A stretch of 64,000 bases of DNA. Origin: Sinohyriopsis cumingii (taxonomy: Eukaryota; Mollusca; Bivalvia; Unionida; Unionidae). The translations under genes were made by a program, and so were the position numbers. Location: contig CM068835.1 of NCBI GenBank assembly GCA_028554795.2, forward strand, positions 29,452,311-29,516,310, in the 5' to 3' direction. The number at the start of each line of letters is the position of its first letter. The stretch's first letter is position 1. The notes beneath the pieces are model-generated. The model was given only the letters and a program-made list of their open reading frames with translations. It did no database searches and had not been told where the DNA came from. Shown here piece after piece: positions 11,839-24,045 of the stretch.

Positions 11839-12369
11839 CATATTTCACTAGAAAAAATTAGTTTTCAGAAAAATAGTAAAATGTAGATTTGACCAGTTTT
11901 GGCATGTTGGTGTATCCTGACATTAAGACGAGTGCAATGATTTTGTATCCATGATGTCAAGTCCAAGGTGAAAAGGCCGTCACAAAAGAATTTGTATTAC
12001 ACTTACAGGTATCCTTTTAACATATTAAGTCAGATATGAAAGAAAATAGTTTTGTTACCAAACTTGGTATTTTGCAGTTAATAAAAAATATATAATGGTT
12101 TCTGTGCTAACTAAAAGTAAGAAAAGAACAGAGGAAATGGATTTATCTTGGATTCCTGGAAATTATTTTTTGACCAGCAGTGTCTGTCCCTTCAGGAGGT
12201 TATTGTTTTTCTTATAACAATATTACCATTCATGCTTTTCTTTAAAATAATAATGACAATTCTAAATGCATATGTAACATTTGGTATTGGCTCAGCTCCA
12301 GGTTCAAAACCCATATTAGCAAGGTTTAAAGTATGAAGCATAATGAACATGTAAATCATCAAAAATAGG

Positions 12370-12594
12370 TGCCCCATGTGGCCGAGTGGTCTAAGGCACT
12401 CACCTTTGCAGATCACTGACATCTCAACTCTGTTTATGTCAGTTTAAGTCTTAGACTAAGCCAACATGGGTATCTGAGATTGTTTGCCAGTAGCATCCTG
12501 TGGGTCGGTGGTTCTTCCTCCACCAGATATACTGGCCATGAAGAATAGCTTATCATGCACTGAAAAATGGCATTAAATTAACAACAACAACAAA
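12370..12594 (+). mobile_element. tRNA-derived SINE, plus strand
   Basis: Same family as 10201-10456. The head has TGGCCGAGTGGTCTAAGGCA, the body CCTGTGGGTCGGTGGTTCTT and GAAAAATGGCATTAAA, and the tail is AACAACAACAAC. The second half of the head is diverged, with loss of the clear box B. A short AAAAAT repeat flanks both sides. Confidence 0.88.
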
Positions 12595-12713
12595 AATTAT
12601 TAGCAGCAGTAATTTAGTTCAGGCTGATGGTGACTTTGAAATTGATTAGAAAAATTACTGCAGACAAAATCAAATTATCATTAAAAATTAAGTAGATTTT
12701 TAATCTGTAACAG

Positions 12714-12716
<3 letters not shown>

Positions 12717-12778
<62 letters not shown>
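12717..12778. repeat. TA microsatellite
   Basis: About 30 perfect TA dinucleotides, seen directly. Confidence 0.95.
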
Positions 12779-12781
<3 letters not shown>

Positions 12782-13072
12782 CCCACACATGTACCATGTG
12801 CACTACATGATTGTTCAGTGGTTTTCTCCATCTTAATCAACTGTAAGTGCTTTTTGTCAAGTCATCCAAAAAGTATTTAAAATGCAGTTCATGTTCCCAT
12901 TATAACAATCTTTAATCAATAACAATTTGTCATATCAAGTATCTACGACTTTTAGTGTTTTACCTCCCCTCACCTGTTACCTCCCCTATATGGCCATATT
13001 GTTCCATCTATGACCATTTTATTATATTACTTTCTTTCTTTGTACCTAATGTTTTAATCTTATTTCATACAG

Positions 13073-13199
13073 AGAGCTATACAAGAACAAAGAATCAAAG
13101 CGAAAACTTGAGGAGGAAAAGAAATTGGTAAAGGATCTGGACAAATGGAAACCTGCACCTCCAATAGAGACCCTTGTTCAAGAAGAAGTTAAAAAGTGA
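13073..13199 (+). CDS. Last exon of an unidentified gene (Lys/Glu-rich C-terminus)
   Basis: A strong acceptor (long pyrimidine-rich tract ending TTTCATACAG) is followed by an open frame of 41 codons and TGA at 13197-13199. The first base completes a split codon, then the peptide begins ELYKNKESKRKLEEEKKLVK and ends ETLVQEEVKK. It is rich in Lys and Glu with a likely helical or coiled-coil start, a single Trp, and a Pro-rich KPAPP turn. I do not recognise the protein. Upstream exons were not found in the 13 kb to the left, so either the intron is very long or I missed small exons. Two AATAAA signals follow at 13639 and 13928, which suits a terminal exon. A retrocopy fragment is less likely given the clean acceptor. 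Product and function are unknown. Confidence 0.62.
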
Positions 13200-13950
13200 C
13201 ATGACTTATCCATAGCATCAACTTCCTACATCATGAAGCAAAGGGGGTTTCTCCATTCAGGCATCACTCTAAGCATGATTATCTTGGAGTTTATGGTTGT
13301 CAGAATTATGTTCATGTGTCCACATGAGTTTACATTTCATCCATAAAAAAACAATGAAAAGTTAAGGAAACAAAATGAAAAATAAGGGTATCTATAATGT
13401 AAATATACACAAGGAGTACAGAAGAGTCTTTTACCAGCATGCCTATTTGTCTGTGGCATTATTTCCCATATCACAATTCAAAATTGCATAAAGACTGAAT
13501 AAGTAATATGCATAACTCTTGGCTTAAAACTAATATGGCACATCAACCTTACTTTCCAGGAAATACCCCTACAAAATCATTTCCACATGAATCCATGCAG
13601 CCAGAGTTGCTTATTTACACAGATTCTACTGTGGACTGAATAAAGCATTGGTCTTTATTACTCATAATGCACTTGGTGCTGATACAGGAATTTGATGTCT
13701 CATCTATTACAAATGATGCAAGCTTAAGAAAACAACAAAACATACATGTACATTTATTAGTATAGACACATATGTATTTCATTTTTTTAAAACTTTACAT
13801 CTTCTTAAGTGGATGAAACATCAAACTTCTGTGATGAATCCTTGAAAAATGCACATTTGATATAGTCATTATAATGCCTATATCTTAAGTATTATATTTA
13901 TCTATGTATCATGTCCACCCACCTTTAAATAAATATACTATTCTATTAGT
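13200..13950 (+). other. Probable 3' UTR with polyadenylation signals
   Basis: Non-coding sequence after the TGA at 13199. AATAAA occurs at 13639-13644 (CTGAATAAAGCATTGG) and again at 13928-13933. The true cleavage site cannot be set without transcript data. Confidence 0.45.
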
Positions 13951-14784
13951 GTCCTTTCCCTTGCAAACTGATGCTCTACCACTGCACTAAAATGGCTCCC
14001 TCTGAAATTAAAAATAGTGAATCCTGCCTTAGTGAACACAAATATAAAGGGCACCAGTGCATTAAATGAGTTTCTTGTGGTCTTTTAAGTGTACTTTATA
14101 GGCAGGCTTTACTGGACTGGTCTTGGGATACATCTCCATATAACAACATCTGCTCATCAAGGAATGATTTGTATGGTCCTGTCTGTCCTTTCTGCCATAA
14201 AAAGACATTTTCAAAACCCATTAAGCTCATGTACACATTATACATTAATATAAAGGATACCTGTTCATTAAGGACAAATTTACATGGTCCACTGAGTGTC
14301 CATTATTGATAGGTTTCACCAAGGTCAGTAATTCAAAAAAAGGACCTTTGGCAAGTCTGGCTATTTCAGCTGCCCTGCATAACACTATAAAGATGTGGAG
14401 CTAGAAAATGGTAGTATATATGTGACCAGGGTATTTTTAGAATAAAATATATTAGTCATTGCAGAAAGAATCGAGGCATTGTATAATAAAACATGCTTCA
14501 TTAGCACAACTTAGTGCCTTGTCATTTATATTGAGCAATAGCTGCATATATTCTGAAATTATGTTACAGTAATTGAAAGAGCCAAAATGTGTTACAGGTT
14601 AATAATTTCAGTATAAAATAGTAATTTGTCATTACACTGAACAGTATTAAGTTTTTTTAATAATTTTATGTTGTTGATATTTTTAATATCAGTGTCATAT
14701 TTATTATAATAATGTTTTTGAGTATTTTGTGTCAAGGTTTGTTATTCTCATTCCACTTCAGTTCCAATGAGAAAACAGTTCACC

Positions 14785-14823
14785 CAATACATACATACAT
14801 AAATACATACATATATACATAAA

Positions 14824-14852
<29 letters not shown>
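14785..14852. repeat. CATA tetranucleotide microsatellite
   Basis: About 16 copies of CATA with several AATA interruptions. Confidence 0.9.
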
Positions 14853-14854
<2 letters not shown>

Positions 14855-15542
14855 TGCTTATGTTCTTATTAATGTAATGAACTTTATTTTTTTAATTTTT
14901 AATTCCTCCTAAAACTGAAACCTTTCAGGTTGCTAATTAACTCTGCATATACTGATACCCGTAACACTGTTCAGATAAAGCTATATCAGACAATTTGAGT
15001 CCATATGAATTATTCATGTTAATGAATTATTCTCTTTATGGATCAATAGTCTCTGGGGTCTAGTGTATATGTTTGTTATAGCAAGTAATTTGCAATACTG
15101 AGTTTTTTTAAAGAAACAATTTGCAATAGTGAGGTTTTTAATAGCGAGTCTTTACAGTAATATCATATAGTCAGCCTCTGTTGTAATATGAATGCAGGAA
15201 CAATACATTCTTTTGGTAAAAACCAAAAGTTCAGATTCACAAATGTTACCCTTTTTTTTTCACTAAAAGTTTATTCTCAAGTTACAAATTCTGAAATGAT
15301 GAATAATTAGAAATGGTGAACAGAATATGACATCATTAAAACTAATTATCATGTAAAAAATGAATTATCAGCTGTATGGGACTTCTGTTATATCTTCATT
15401 ATCTATGAGAATTGCATTAAGTTTTACAAATAGTCAGGTGTTGTATAATCTTACATAATAAATAATGCCAATTAAATACTCTACTTAGGCTTGTAGCAGT
15501 ATTTTACAGTATTAAAATTAATTAGTTATTATTTTTATATTT

Positions 15543-15544
<2 letters not shown>

Positions 15545-15609
<65 letters not shown>
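15545..15609. repeat. TA microsatellite
   Basis: About 30 perfect TA dinucleotides. Confidence 0.95.
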
Positions 15610-15610
<1 letters not shown>

Positions 15611-17299
15611 TTTTATGCATACAAATAATGTAGAATTCCATTCTTTCTTTGGGAAACCCTTGGTTCACAGAGTAAAATAAATTTTATGATGGTAGAACGA
15701 ACTCTCTTCAGCATTAAATTTTTCTTGATTCATTTTATTACTCCATTTGGTGAGGTACTAATATAATTAATTTATTTGTTCTTGAATTGCAATGGAGCAC
15801 TCAGTCGCAATGTTGTGAAAGAGAAGTTTTTCATTCCTTACTCAGGTTAAGTTTGGTAAACAAAAGACTACATCACTAAGTACATTCCAAATTGAATAAA
15901 ATTGAAGTCATTGATTACAACTTAAAATTTCATAGACTAATTTTTGGTTGTACATTTGTTTATCAGCTGTCTTTGCTGAACCCCATTTTACTTTCTGTTT
16001 CACATATTAGAGCATGCTGTAATATGCAAAAGATGAAGAACAAAGTATTGTATTTTTTTAGGAGTCATGTGACTACACAGAATTCACATTTCAGCTAACT
16101 TTACTCCTAAAAAATATTGCCCAGTTGTAGCTAATGATTCTTGGTTTTACTTTCGAACCAGTTCAGTACAATTTTACAACAATCCCATTATGAATTTAAC
16201 CGACTAAAATTATTCATTTTCCTAAAATATACTTACATACAGTTGATTTAAAATGTATTAGTATCAGCTGGTATTTTTATGACATTGAATTTTAGTTTTA
16301 GTAAGGTTCATATTTGGGGTATTTTATTTTATTGTCATTGAATCTTTTAAATTTGTTTGTTTGTTTGAATTCCATGCCTCTTGACAAATACTTGGGCAAA
16401 AACTAATTAGTTTGTACAGATGTATAAATACAGATGTATAAATATGAATCTCATGAAGATCACAAAATCGAACACACCCATAAGCAAAATCTCATTCAAT
16501 TAAAAATTAAATGTAGTTATCTATTATGCTGTGTCTTTCTTACATATTGTGGATCTTTTATTTGTGAAACCAATCATTGCAGAATTAAAGATCTTAATTA
16601 TGTCATGAAATCTCAAGCTATGGTGTATCATGCTTTGCATAATATTTTCAGCAATCTATCTTGGTTACTAATCTGTGTATTGTTGTATCATGCTATTTAT
16701 GCTAATATATATACATGTTGATTTGCCTATATTCAGTGTGCTGTTTTAGTAATTATAATACCAATTTGCTCAAGATAAAATAAATTTTATTTAAAAAAAT
16801 AAAGTTTCCTTTTAATACTGTTATTAATCATTTGTTATCATTCCATAACAAAACTGCAAACGAAAATTAGTCTACAGACTGCCAGCCTTGTTTGCATTTC
16901 CATAGCAACATGAAAAGCAACTTTATTTTATTAATAGATGCAGTGTGCAGTAGGATGAAAAGCAAGTAAAAAATGTAAGATTCAAACCATTGGTCTGCTT
17001 CAGTAGTATGGTAATGAGAATTTCGTCACATGCACATCAGTGATTGTAGCCCACACAAGTCCATGTGGAAGCTTTGTTTTTCATGAGTTGGGAGTTGCAG
17101 TGCTGTGAGCTCATAGACAGATTGATATGTGCTGGCAAACATTTACTTGATGTTTACCAGTTTTGGGTTGTTAGGTCCCCAGTTCTGTATATATGCATGG
17201 AGTTGATGCTTTTCCATTTCAACTAGAACCATCTCAAACTTCGCCATGTAAGTCATTTTATCTTCAGTGGCCACAGAGTACACATTAGCAATTGTGCCA

Positions 17300-18060
17300 C
17301 CACAAGAAGTTCTAAATAAAAATATTCACAAATACAGTTGCAATGAAATTATTTTTCCAGCACTACCTGTGACACCAGTTGCTATTGATATAGCCCCAAC
17401 AACAAATCCAACTGGTGTACTGAAGATAGTTGCTGTAGTCACAATTCCATCAACACCTTAGGGGCCATCCATTTAGTATGTACGCAAAAATGTGGCAAAG
17501 TTTGCCCCCCCCCCATACACATGCATACATTTTTACACACCCACACCTGCGTATGTAGCGTTATGCCCCCCCCCCCACAATTCTATAGAATGGCCATTAT
17601 TTAATCCATGTAGAAATGATCAAGGATTAATAATATTACTGTGTTTAATAAAACAGTCCACCAACGTTGAAAGTCTGGATGCATCGAAGAAATAAGCTGT
17701 GTAACTTTAAAAAGTTTGTCTAGTGTCCGCTAAAATTCAAACGCCAACTGAGTTCAGTTGAACAGGTTATGTATTAGACAAATTATTTTTGAGATTTCAC
17801 CACCCACACCATTTCTGATGCATATGTACACTATCAGTAAAAAAAACCCACGCAAGCTTATGCATTTAGGTTACCCCCTCCCCCTCCATGCATACATACT
17901 AAATGGACAGTCCCTTAGTCAACAGTGATTGCAATGGTGATTCCACTAATAGCATCTACAACCACACACAGGTGTTTGTATTTCATACGTAAAATGGTTT
18001 TCTCACAGCTGTTATTCTGCTTTAAATATTTTCGTGTGTTGATAAATCTGAGGGTCTATC
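17300..18060 (-). pseudogene. Decayed hydrophobic-repeat protein of a mobile element
   Basis: On the minus strand, below and above the MITE, are small-residue-rich peptides: VVVDAISGITIAITV at about 17918-17980 and TPVGFVVGAISIATGVTG at about 17360-17440. They read in the same direction and look like one Gly/Ala/Val/Thr-rich membrane-like segment cut by the MITE. A stop follows soon after. Similar glycine-rich hydrophobic segments occur in proteins of invertebrate mobile elements, but I cannot name the family with confidence. Confidence 0.4.
17461..17914. mobile_element. MITE with inverted ends and TTA target duplication
   Basis: The left end GGGGCCATCCATTTAGTATG and the right end, read in reverse, GGGACTGTCCATTTAGTATG are inverted copies. 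TTA flanks both sides (17458-17460 and 17915-17917). A 454-bp non-coding element with 3-bp TTA duplication fits a PIF/Harbinger-type non-autonomous transposon; the superfamily is inferred. Two C-runs of 9-13 bases lie inside. Confidence 0.72.
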
Positions 18061-18699
18061 ATAATTCTTCTATTAATACTGTCATCATAAGTCCAAATGT
18101 TTAACAGGCTGGCCTTGTTCGGATGCAAGATGCACATCTAACCAATTACCGTTTTTCATTGGTACAACTGCTGTGCATTTGTAGAAAATGTCTCGGTGAA
18201 TTCCACTCTTTCTTTGTAGAAACAATCACTAGGCATTTTCACTCCAGGTGGTGTAGTTTGCGAACAGGCATTTTCATGTGCTAATGCAAGCATCCCAAGC
18301 TGGCCTTGATATGGTATTTGCACACCAGGGTGGTCCCATGTGTCAGTTTCTATTTGGCCCCTGCATCGATTATAATTCTGTGTATATTGGAGTTGGTTAA
18401 CACAACACTGATACAGCTATCAAGAAGTGATACAAAGACACCACCAGTGTCGGCATTCCATCAGCTAGACGAAGACCCTGTCAGTAAATTCTGTAACATC
18501 TTCACCACATGTCTGGTCAGGATCCATCGTATATGTAATGATAAATCTTAAAAACAAATGCCAAAGATAATTAAGTGTGTGTCTGTATAAATGCAGAGTC
18601 CTTCAAACTGAATTTCGTATCTAGCAACTAATAGTAATGATGATGTAAATGTCTAAAGGTACCGGAGCAGTACTGGTTGTAATGTTATGTGTTAATGAT

Positions 18700-19290
18700 C
18701 CACTGGTGATTATTTACCAATGCTGTTATTGTAGCCCAACAATCTCTTAAACTGGTTAAGATGAATAGACATGATCCAGACTTGTGTACCTTTAACGTGA
18801 ACTTTTGGTTTATCAAAACCATCCCTGAATATAGCAAAATCTAGTGTCCCATTTGCTAAACCATCAGTGTGTTCCACTATTCTTTTAATTAAGTTCCATG
18901 AAGTTACTATGTGTGCTAATGAGGGCGCCTCAGCGATCTGGAATAAGTCTTCATAGTGCAACTATACCTGCCCTTGTTGTATGTCTTTATTATTTATTTT
19001 TACATTTTTTCACTTCAATTATTTGAGATGATATTTCCTCACAACCAGCAGTACTTCATCTGGGCAAGTTGTCTCACAACTGGTTGTGGCTCATCTAGGA
19101 ATCCATATTTAATACACCTATGGGGGGTGCCCAAGTTGATTCACAGTCGGCATACTTTATTAGAATAGAAACATTGTCTAATTGCTTATTTACCAATAAA
19201 GTTTTTTTTAAACAGCAACTGCTTTGATCTTGGAAAAACATATTGGCTTTTTCCATGACAGGTGTGTTGGCAAGTCTTTGCTTCACTCAA
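18700..19290 (-). pseudogene. Short minus-strand coding remnants, family unknown
   Basis: Two open stretches, 18710-18961 and 19095-19286, have protein-like composition (peptides HYEDLFQIAEAPSLAHIV and DNVSILIKYADCESTW). They lie in one orientation with the remnant at 17300-18060 and inside the inverted ends. I do not recognise either. They could be chance frames. Confidence 0.28.
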
Positions 19291-20663
19291 CGTTAATAGT
19301 CGGCAATAGATCCATATGGTTGGCAAAGCTGATTATGCGACTTGACTCTGATACCACATTTAGGCATAGCTGAACACCAGGGCCAACATGTAATAAGAGC
19401 AATTAGAATTTACAGTATTTGTAATGACATGTTCTGTTGAAACATTCCTGTTTTCCAAGGCTTACACCTTACATAGATTGGGTTCCAGTGCCATTGAACA
19501 TCTCGTATACACAGAAACTTTAATCTCTAATTGAATTTCTGGTTGCTTCATTCTGTCTGTATTGTCTATCTCTTATATACTGTAGTATTTAAGGAGACAC
19601 ATTATATGCAAAGAATAGTTCTTGATTTTACGCCCATATATCATATGATATCTCTTTTACCCAATATGGTGATTTAATTTCATTTCAGGATCTGCTCAAA
19701 AAATAGGCTCACCTTCCTGATTCCGACCAAACATGACAGGGTCTCAGCATGGATAAAACAATTTCCAAGCTGTAATTGCCAAAAATTACCCCTAATCTAA
19801 GATTATAGAATTTTACTGCAGTTACATCACCATTCTGTTTACACTTGTATCCAATAATGGCAAACGTCCTGTGTCACAACTTTTATGTATGGTCTATGCT
19901 TTGTGTTCTTTCATGTTTAAATTTCTTTGCAATACTCTATGTGTCAAACTGTATGGTTTCTAATGGCATTATATAATAGTCAACTGCAATTCACTAATAG
20001 TGAATCACCTATGTGCAGTCAGCATATATTGACCTATGAGCTCACAGCATTGTGGTTCTCAACCCATGATGAGCAAAGCTTTCACATGACCTCACATAGG
20101 CTTCAATCACAGATGCATGTTTGCAAAAATTCCTCAGTTGGGAAAACTAGTTATTGGGAAACCCAAAGGGGTTTCAGGCCTGGGAACCTAGTAATGGTTC
20201 AACAGTTTCAAATCTCCATTATCATACTACTCAATCCATTACCATCAATCTATTCATTTACTATCTGCTGTCTATCCATTACCACTGGCTGTCTGTCTAC
20301 TCATTCCCATATGGTCCAGAACTTTGAAATACTTTTGAGCAAACAGGGTTAGGGTCAGTGCTGTTCATTCTGCCTGTGATTACAAATGAACAGTCTGGAT
20401 ATTAATGTTCCAGGATATTATGTGACAGCAGATCAGGGTTTAAACTGTTTATATTCTTGGTGCCAGTTACATACTGATAACTATGCATGGTGGTTGTCTT
20501 GAAACTTTGTTTTATCCTGCCATGTTTACCACAGGTATCATTATTCTGCCATTGGTTTTGTCAAAAATACTTGAGGCTTTGGGTGAAATCTTTAGGCATG
20601 GTCATAAGTCCCACATCATAGAAGGGATAGCTAAATGTATCATACTTAAACTAGAATAACTAT

Positions 20664-20780
20664 GGTCCCTTTAAATCCCTTCACTGTAACTTCCTCTGCC
20701 CATCAAGCAATAAGCAAGTATGGCCCTTTCAAATCCCTTCACCTTAACTTCCTCTGCCAATCAGGCAATATGAGGGTCAA
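20664..20780. repeat. Two-copy tandem duplication, about 58 bp
   Basis: Two adjacent copies share AAATCCCTTCAC and TAACTTCCTCTGCC(C/A)ATCA, with about five differences. Confidence 0.85.
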
Positions 20781-21221
20781 TCAAACAATATTGGTGAACT
20801 CTTTGGTGAAAATTTATCCACATGGTCGTTGGGTAGAAAACCTAGGACTGACAGCTATCATATTAAGTTAGGAAATGGCCACATAATGTTACGTCTAATG
20901 GTATTGCTTTTGAAAATCCTAATGATATGGCAAATAGCTTGAAATGATTTTTTTCATTAATATAGCTTCCAACTAGAAAAAGGCTATTCTTAAAAAAATC
21001 ATATTCAAACAAAAGGTCTTGAGTGGTACAAATATTTAGGTGCTTAACAAAAAGGTCATGGATGCTTTAGATCATGCTTTTACATTTACTCTGACTGCAA
21101 GACGGCTCTTAAGGAAAATAAATAACAGCTGCAGTTCTCATGGATATATCTAAGGCTTCACCCTCATGTTCATCTAATTAGCAAGATAAGGGCTTATGGT
21201 ATGTCATATGTCAAATCCTAT

Positions 21222-21560
21222 TTAGCATGATGATGATGATGATGATGTTCATCCATCGGTGTCGATGAGGACCATTTAATATCATCGATTCACTGGGGGA
21301 GGGTCTGGAGATGGCTGATCAGTCCAATCCGGGCCCAGAAAAGTGGAGAGAAAACCATTGTAACATCACACACTATGATAGCAACTGATGCAGTCTCTCA
21401 ATGATGGTTCAGGACATCAAATTCCGTCCAAGACTTCACACATTTCTCCATTTACTTGATGCTTTTCTGAAAACAGTGGATCAGCTACCATATGACCATA
21501 ATGTGAGAACACTGCACAGTGATGGCGACTAACACTTTATGAATGCAAGACACATCTTGT
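21222..21560. repeat. Possible dispersed repeat beginning with a GAT run
   Basis: Seven GAT units lead into TTCATCCATCGGTGTCGATG and a GC-richer stretch unlike its surroundings. Composition and the microsatellite-like edge suggest a retroposed fragment. No coding capacity was recognised. Confidence 0.35.
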
Positions 21561-22734
21561 GTGTATACTCATTAACTTAACATTTTAGATACTTGCTGTG
21601 TGTCATCATGATTTTTCAACTAAAATTAAGGGAATGATGAAAAATCAGGAGAGAAAAAAAATCAATAAGCTTTCATAATTCCCAGTAATGATGCTTGTCA
21701 ATTAAACAAGCAAAAGCATCCATGCAGTGAGCACTTATCAATAACCAACAACATACACCAACAATAATTAACTGGTGTACAAAGTCAAAATAAACAAAAT
21801 CCACTACTGTGACAAAATTCACATAAATATTGATCAAAATTAAAACATAATGGTTACCACATGTAGCAAATACATGCTACACACAATAATGCTGACATTC
21901 TGAATTGAAATAAAAATATATTCAAGGATTTTGGGAGACCTTGCAGAACTATGATGATATGAACAAAAACTTAGAACTGGACTCAAGTGAAGCTCATGGG
22001 GACTTAATGGAGAAGAGTTTCTTCCCTTGGTCTACATAATATTCAGACAGAAAATACTAACTTAAATAGTCTTCTTTGGAAAGGCTGGACTAACAAAGTG
22101 CCTGGGCTAATTTCCTAATGTTAATTCTATTGGGGAATGCATTCAAAAGAGGAATCAGCATGATCAGCGACCTGAAATTTTACATAAATATAAAAAACAT
22201 AGCCACACAAAAAAACAAAGTCACATTTTTAATTTGTAAAAGATTCTTTAATTGTTTTCTTTAAAAATAATATTCAACATAAAATCATTTTTATAAATAC
22301 ATTCCAATGTAAAATTACTATTCCCATCAACAGCTGAAAAAGTACAAATGCTTCCTGCAACACTTACAAAAGTGAAGTGATTAAGTTCTCAATGATATAT
22401 CAACTGTATTATAATAACAGAATAAAAAGTATATCTGAAAAAACCCGGAATGTATTTGACTCATATATCAATGGATAAATACAAAGAAATATTCCAATCA
22501 TCTTTCATTTTAAGACTGCTTCTGGAACAATTATTCAGAGCTCTGGACAAATACCACAATTGCATACTTGAAATGTATGATTAAAATACATACATGTGAC
22601 ATATATATGCTGTGCAATCAGGATGCATTCTGCATGGACTGCACACATCTGAAATGATAGTAGCTGATTGAATATGGTAAGAAAACTCTTCAAACACGAC
22701 CCATATAACTGAACAAACCCTGGATTAGTCTTAG

Positions 22735-23083
22735 TCACAAGGCTAGCTGACACACTGTGTAAGACAAGGCTAGCTGACACACTGTGTAAGACAAGGCTAG
22801 CTGACACAATGTGTAAGACAAGGCTAGCTGACACTGTGTAAGACAAGGCTAGCTGACACACTGTGTAAGACAAGGCTAGCTGACACAGTGTGTAAGACAA
22901 GGCTAGCTGACACACTGTGTAAGACAAGGCTAGCTAACACACTGTGTAAGACAAGGCTAGCTGACACAGTGTGTAAGACAAGGCTAGCTGACACACTGTG
23001 TAAGACAAGGCTAGCTGACACAGTGTGTAAGACAAGGCTAGCTGACACTGTGTAAGACAAGGCTAGCTGACACAGTGCAAGAC
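22735..23083. repeat. 27-bp minisatellite with GGCTAGCT core
   Basis: About 13 copies of a unit with AAGACAAGGCTAGCTGACAC followed by ACTGTGT. Most copies are 27 bp and two are 25 bp. Each carries an NheI-type GCTAGC palindrome. Confidence 0.93.
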
Positions 23084-23124
23084 ATGATAAATGTTGTCAT
23101 GACTAAGACTGTTACCTTAAATTT

Positions 23125-24045
23125 GTATTGTACAGTGCTGTGTATCATGAATTCATATTGTATGGTGTTGTGTGCTATGAATTCATATTGTATGGTGTTG
23201 TGTATCATGAATTCATGTTATGGCATTGTGTATCATGAATTCATATTGTATGGTGTTGTGTACCATGAATTCATATTGTATAGTGTTGTGTATTATGTAT
23301 TCATATTGTATGGTGTTGTGTATTATGCATTCATATTGTATGGTGTTGTGTACCATGAATTCATATTGTATAGTGTTGTGTGCTAAGAATTCATATTGTA
23401 TGGTGCTGTGTACCATGAATTCATATTGTATAGTGCTGTGTATTATGCATTCATATTGTATGGTGTTGTGTATTATGCATTCATATTGTATGGTGTTGTG
23501 TACCATGAATTCATATTGTATAGTGTTGTGTATTATGCATTCATATTGTATGGTGTTGTGTACCATCAATTCATATTGTATGGTGTTCTGTATCATGAAT
23601 TCATATTTTATGGTGTTGTATGCCTTGAATTCATATTGTATGGTGTTGTGTATCATAAATTCATATCGTATAGCATTGTGCATCATTAATTCGTATTTTA
23701 TAGGGTTGTGTATCATGAATTCATATTACATGGTGCTGTGCCCATGAATTCATATTGTATAATGTTGTTTATCATGAATTCAAATTGTATGGTGTTGTGT
23801 ATCATGAATTCATATTCCATGGTGTTAAGTATCATAAATTCATATTGTATGGTGTCTTGTATCATGAATTCATAGTGTATGGTGTCTTGTATCATCAGTT
23901 CATATTGTATGGTATTGTGTATCATTAATTCATATTGTATGGTGTTTCATATCATTAATTCATACTGTATGGTGTTATGTACCATGAATTCATATTATAT
24001 AGTGTTGTATATAATGAATTCATATTGTATGGTGTTCACAAAATA
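23125..24045. repeat. 30-bp minisatellite with a GAATTC in most units
   Basis: About 30 copies of a 30-bp unit, AATTCATATTGTATGGTGTT then GTGTATCATG. Divergence rises toward the right end. Open frames on both strands follow from the ten-codon unit and are not considered genes. Confidence 0.93.

Larger units (their letters stand above)
7138..11852 (+). mobile_element. DIRS-like retroelement, decayed, complete ends
   Basis: A 4.7-kb element with the architecture of DIRS-type tyrosine-recombinase retrotransposons. Left (about 7150-7340) and right (about 11644-11838) ends are inverted copies of each other, sharing the core GATTGGTACCAATCCC. Between coding remnants and right end lies an internal complementary region (about 11506-11590) that joins the complements of the outer edges of both ends. 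Plus-strand remnants resemble the end of the DIRS RNase H region and then the tyrosine recombinase. Many stops and shifts show it is dead. A second element at 25850-27300 repeats the order recombinase, internal complementary region, right end, which supports the call. A SINE is inserted at 10201-10456. Confidence 0.75.
11853..13072. other. Non-coding stretch before the orphan exon (probable intron)
   Basis: Contains a SINE (12370-12594) and a TA microsatellite (12717-12778) and no recognisable exon. It ends in a pyrimidine-rich tract and TTTCATACAG, a good splice acceptor for the exon at 13073. Confidence 0.55.
13951..16989. other. AT-rich DNA with microsatellites, no gene seen
   Basis: No exon, RNA gene or recognisable transposon protein was found. 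It contains a CATA microsatellite (14785-14852) and a TA microsatellite (15545-15609). Confidence 0.5.
16990..20150. mobile_element. Decayed element with inverted ends, about 3.1 kb, class unknown
   Basis: About 110 bp near 17005-17120, read in reverse, aligns with 20020-20135 at roughly 70 percent identity. Both contain TATGAGCTCACAGCA, CAAAGCTT(C/T)CACATG and a CAATCAC-GATG tail. Between them are minus-strand coding remnants and a MITE. The inverted flanks and internal coding traces suggest an old mobile element or an inverted duplication of a repeat. I could not place it in a family. Confidence 0.45.
20151..22734. other. Non-coding stretch with small repeats
   Basis: No gene was recognised. 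It includes a two-copy tandem duplication at 20664-20780 and a GAT-rich dispersed-repeat-like segment at 21222-21560. Confidence 0.5.

Noticed and set aside
22735..24045. CRISPR-like regular repeats
   Set aside because: Units are contiguous with no unique spacers, and the genome is eukaryotic; these are minisatellites.
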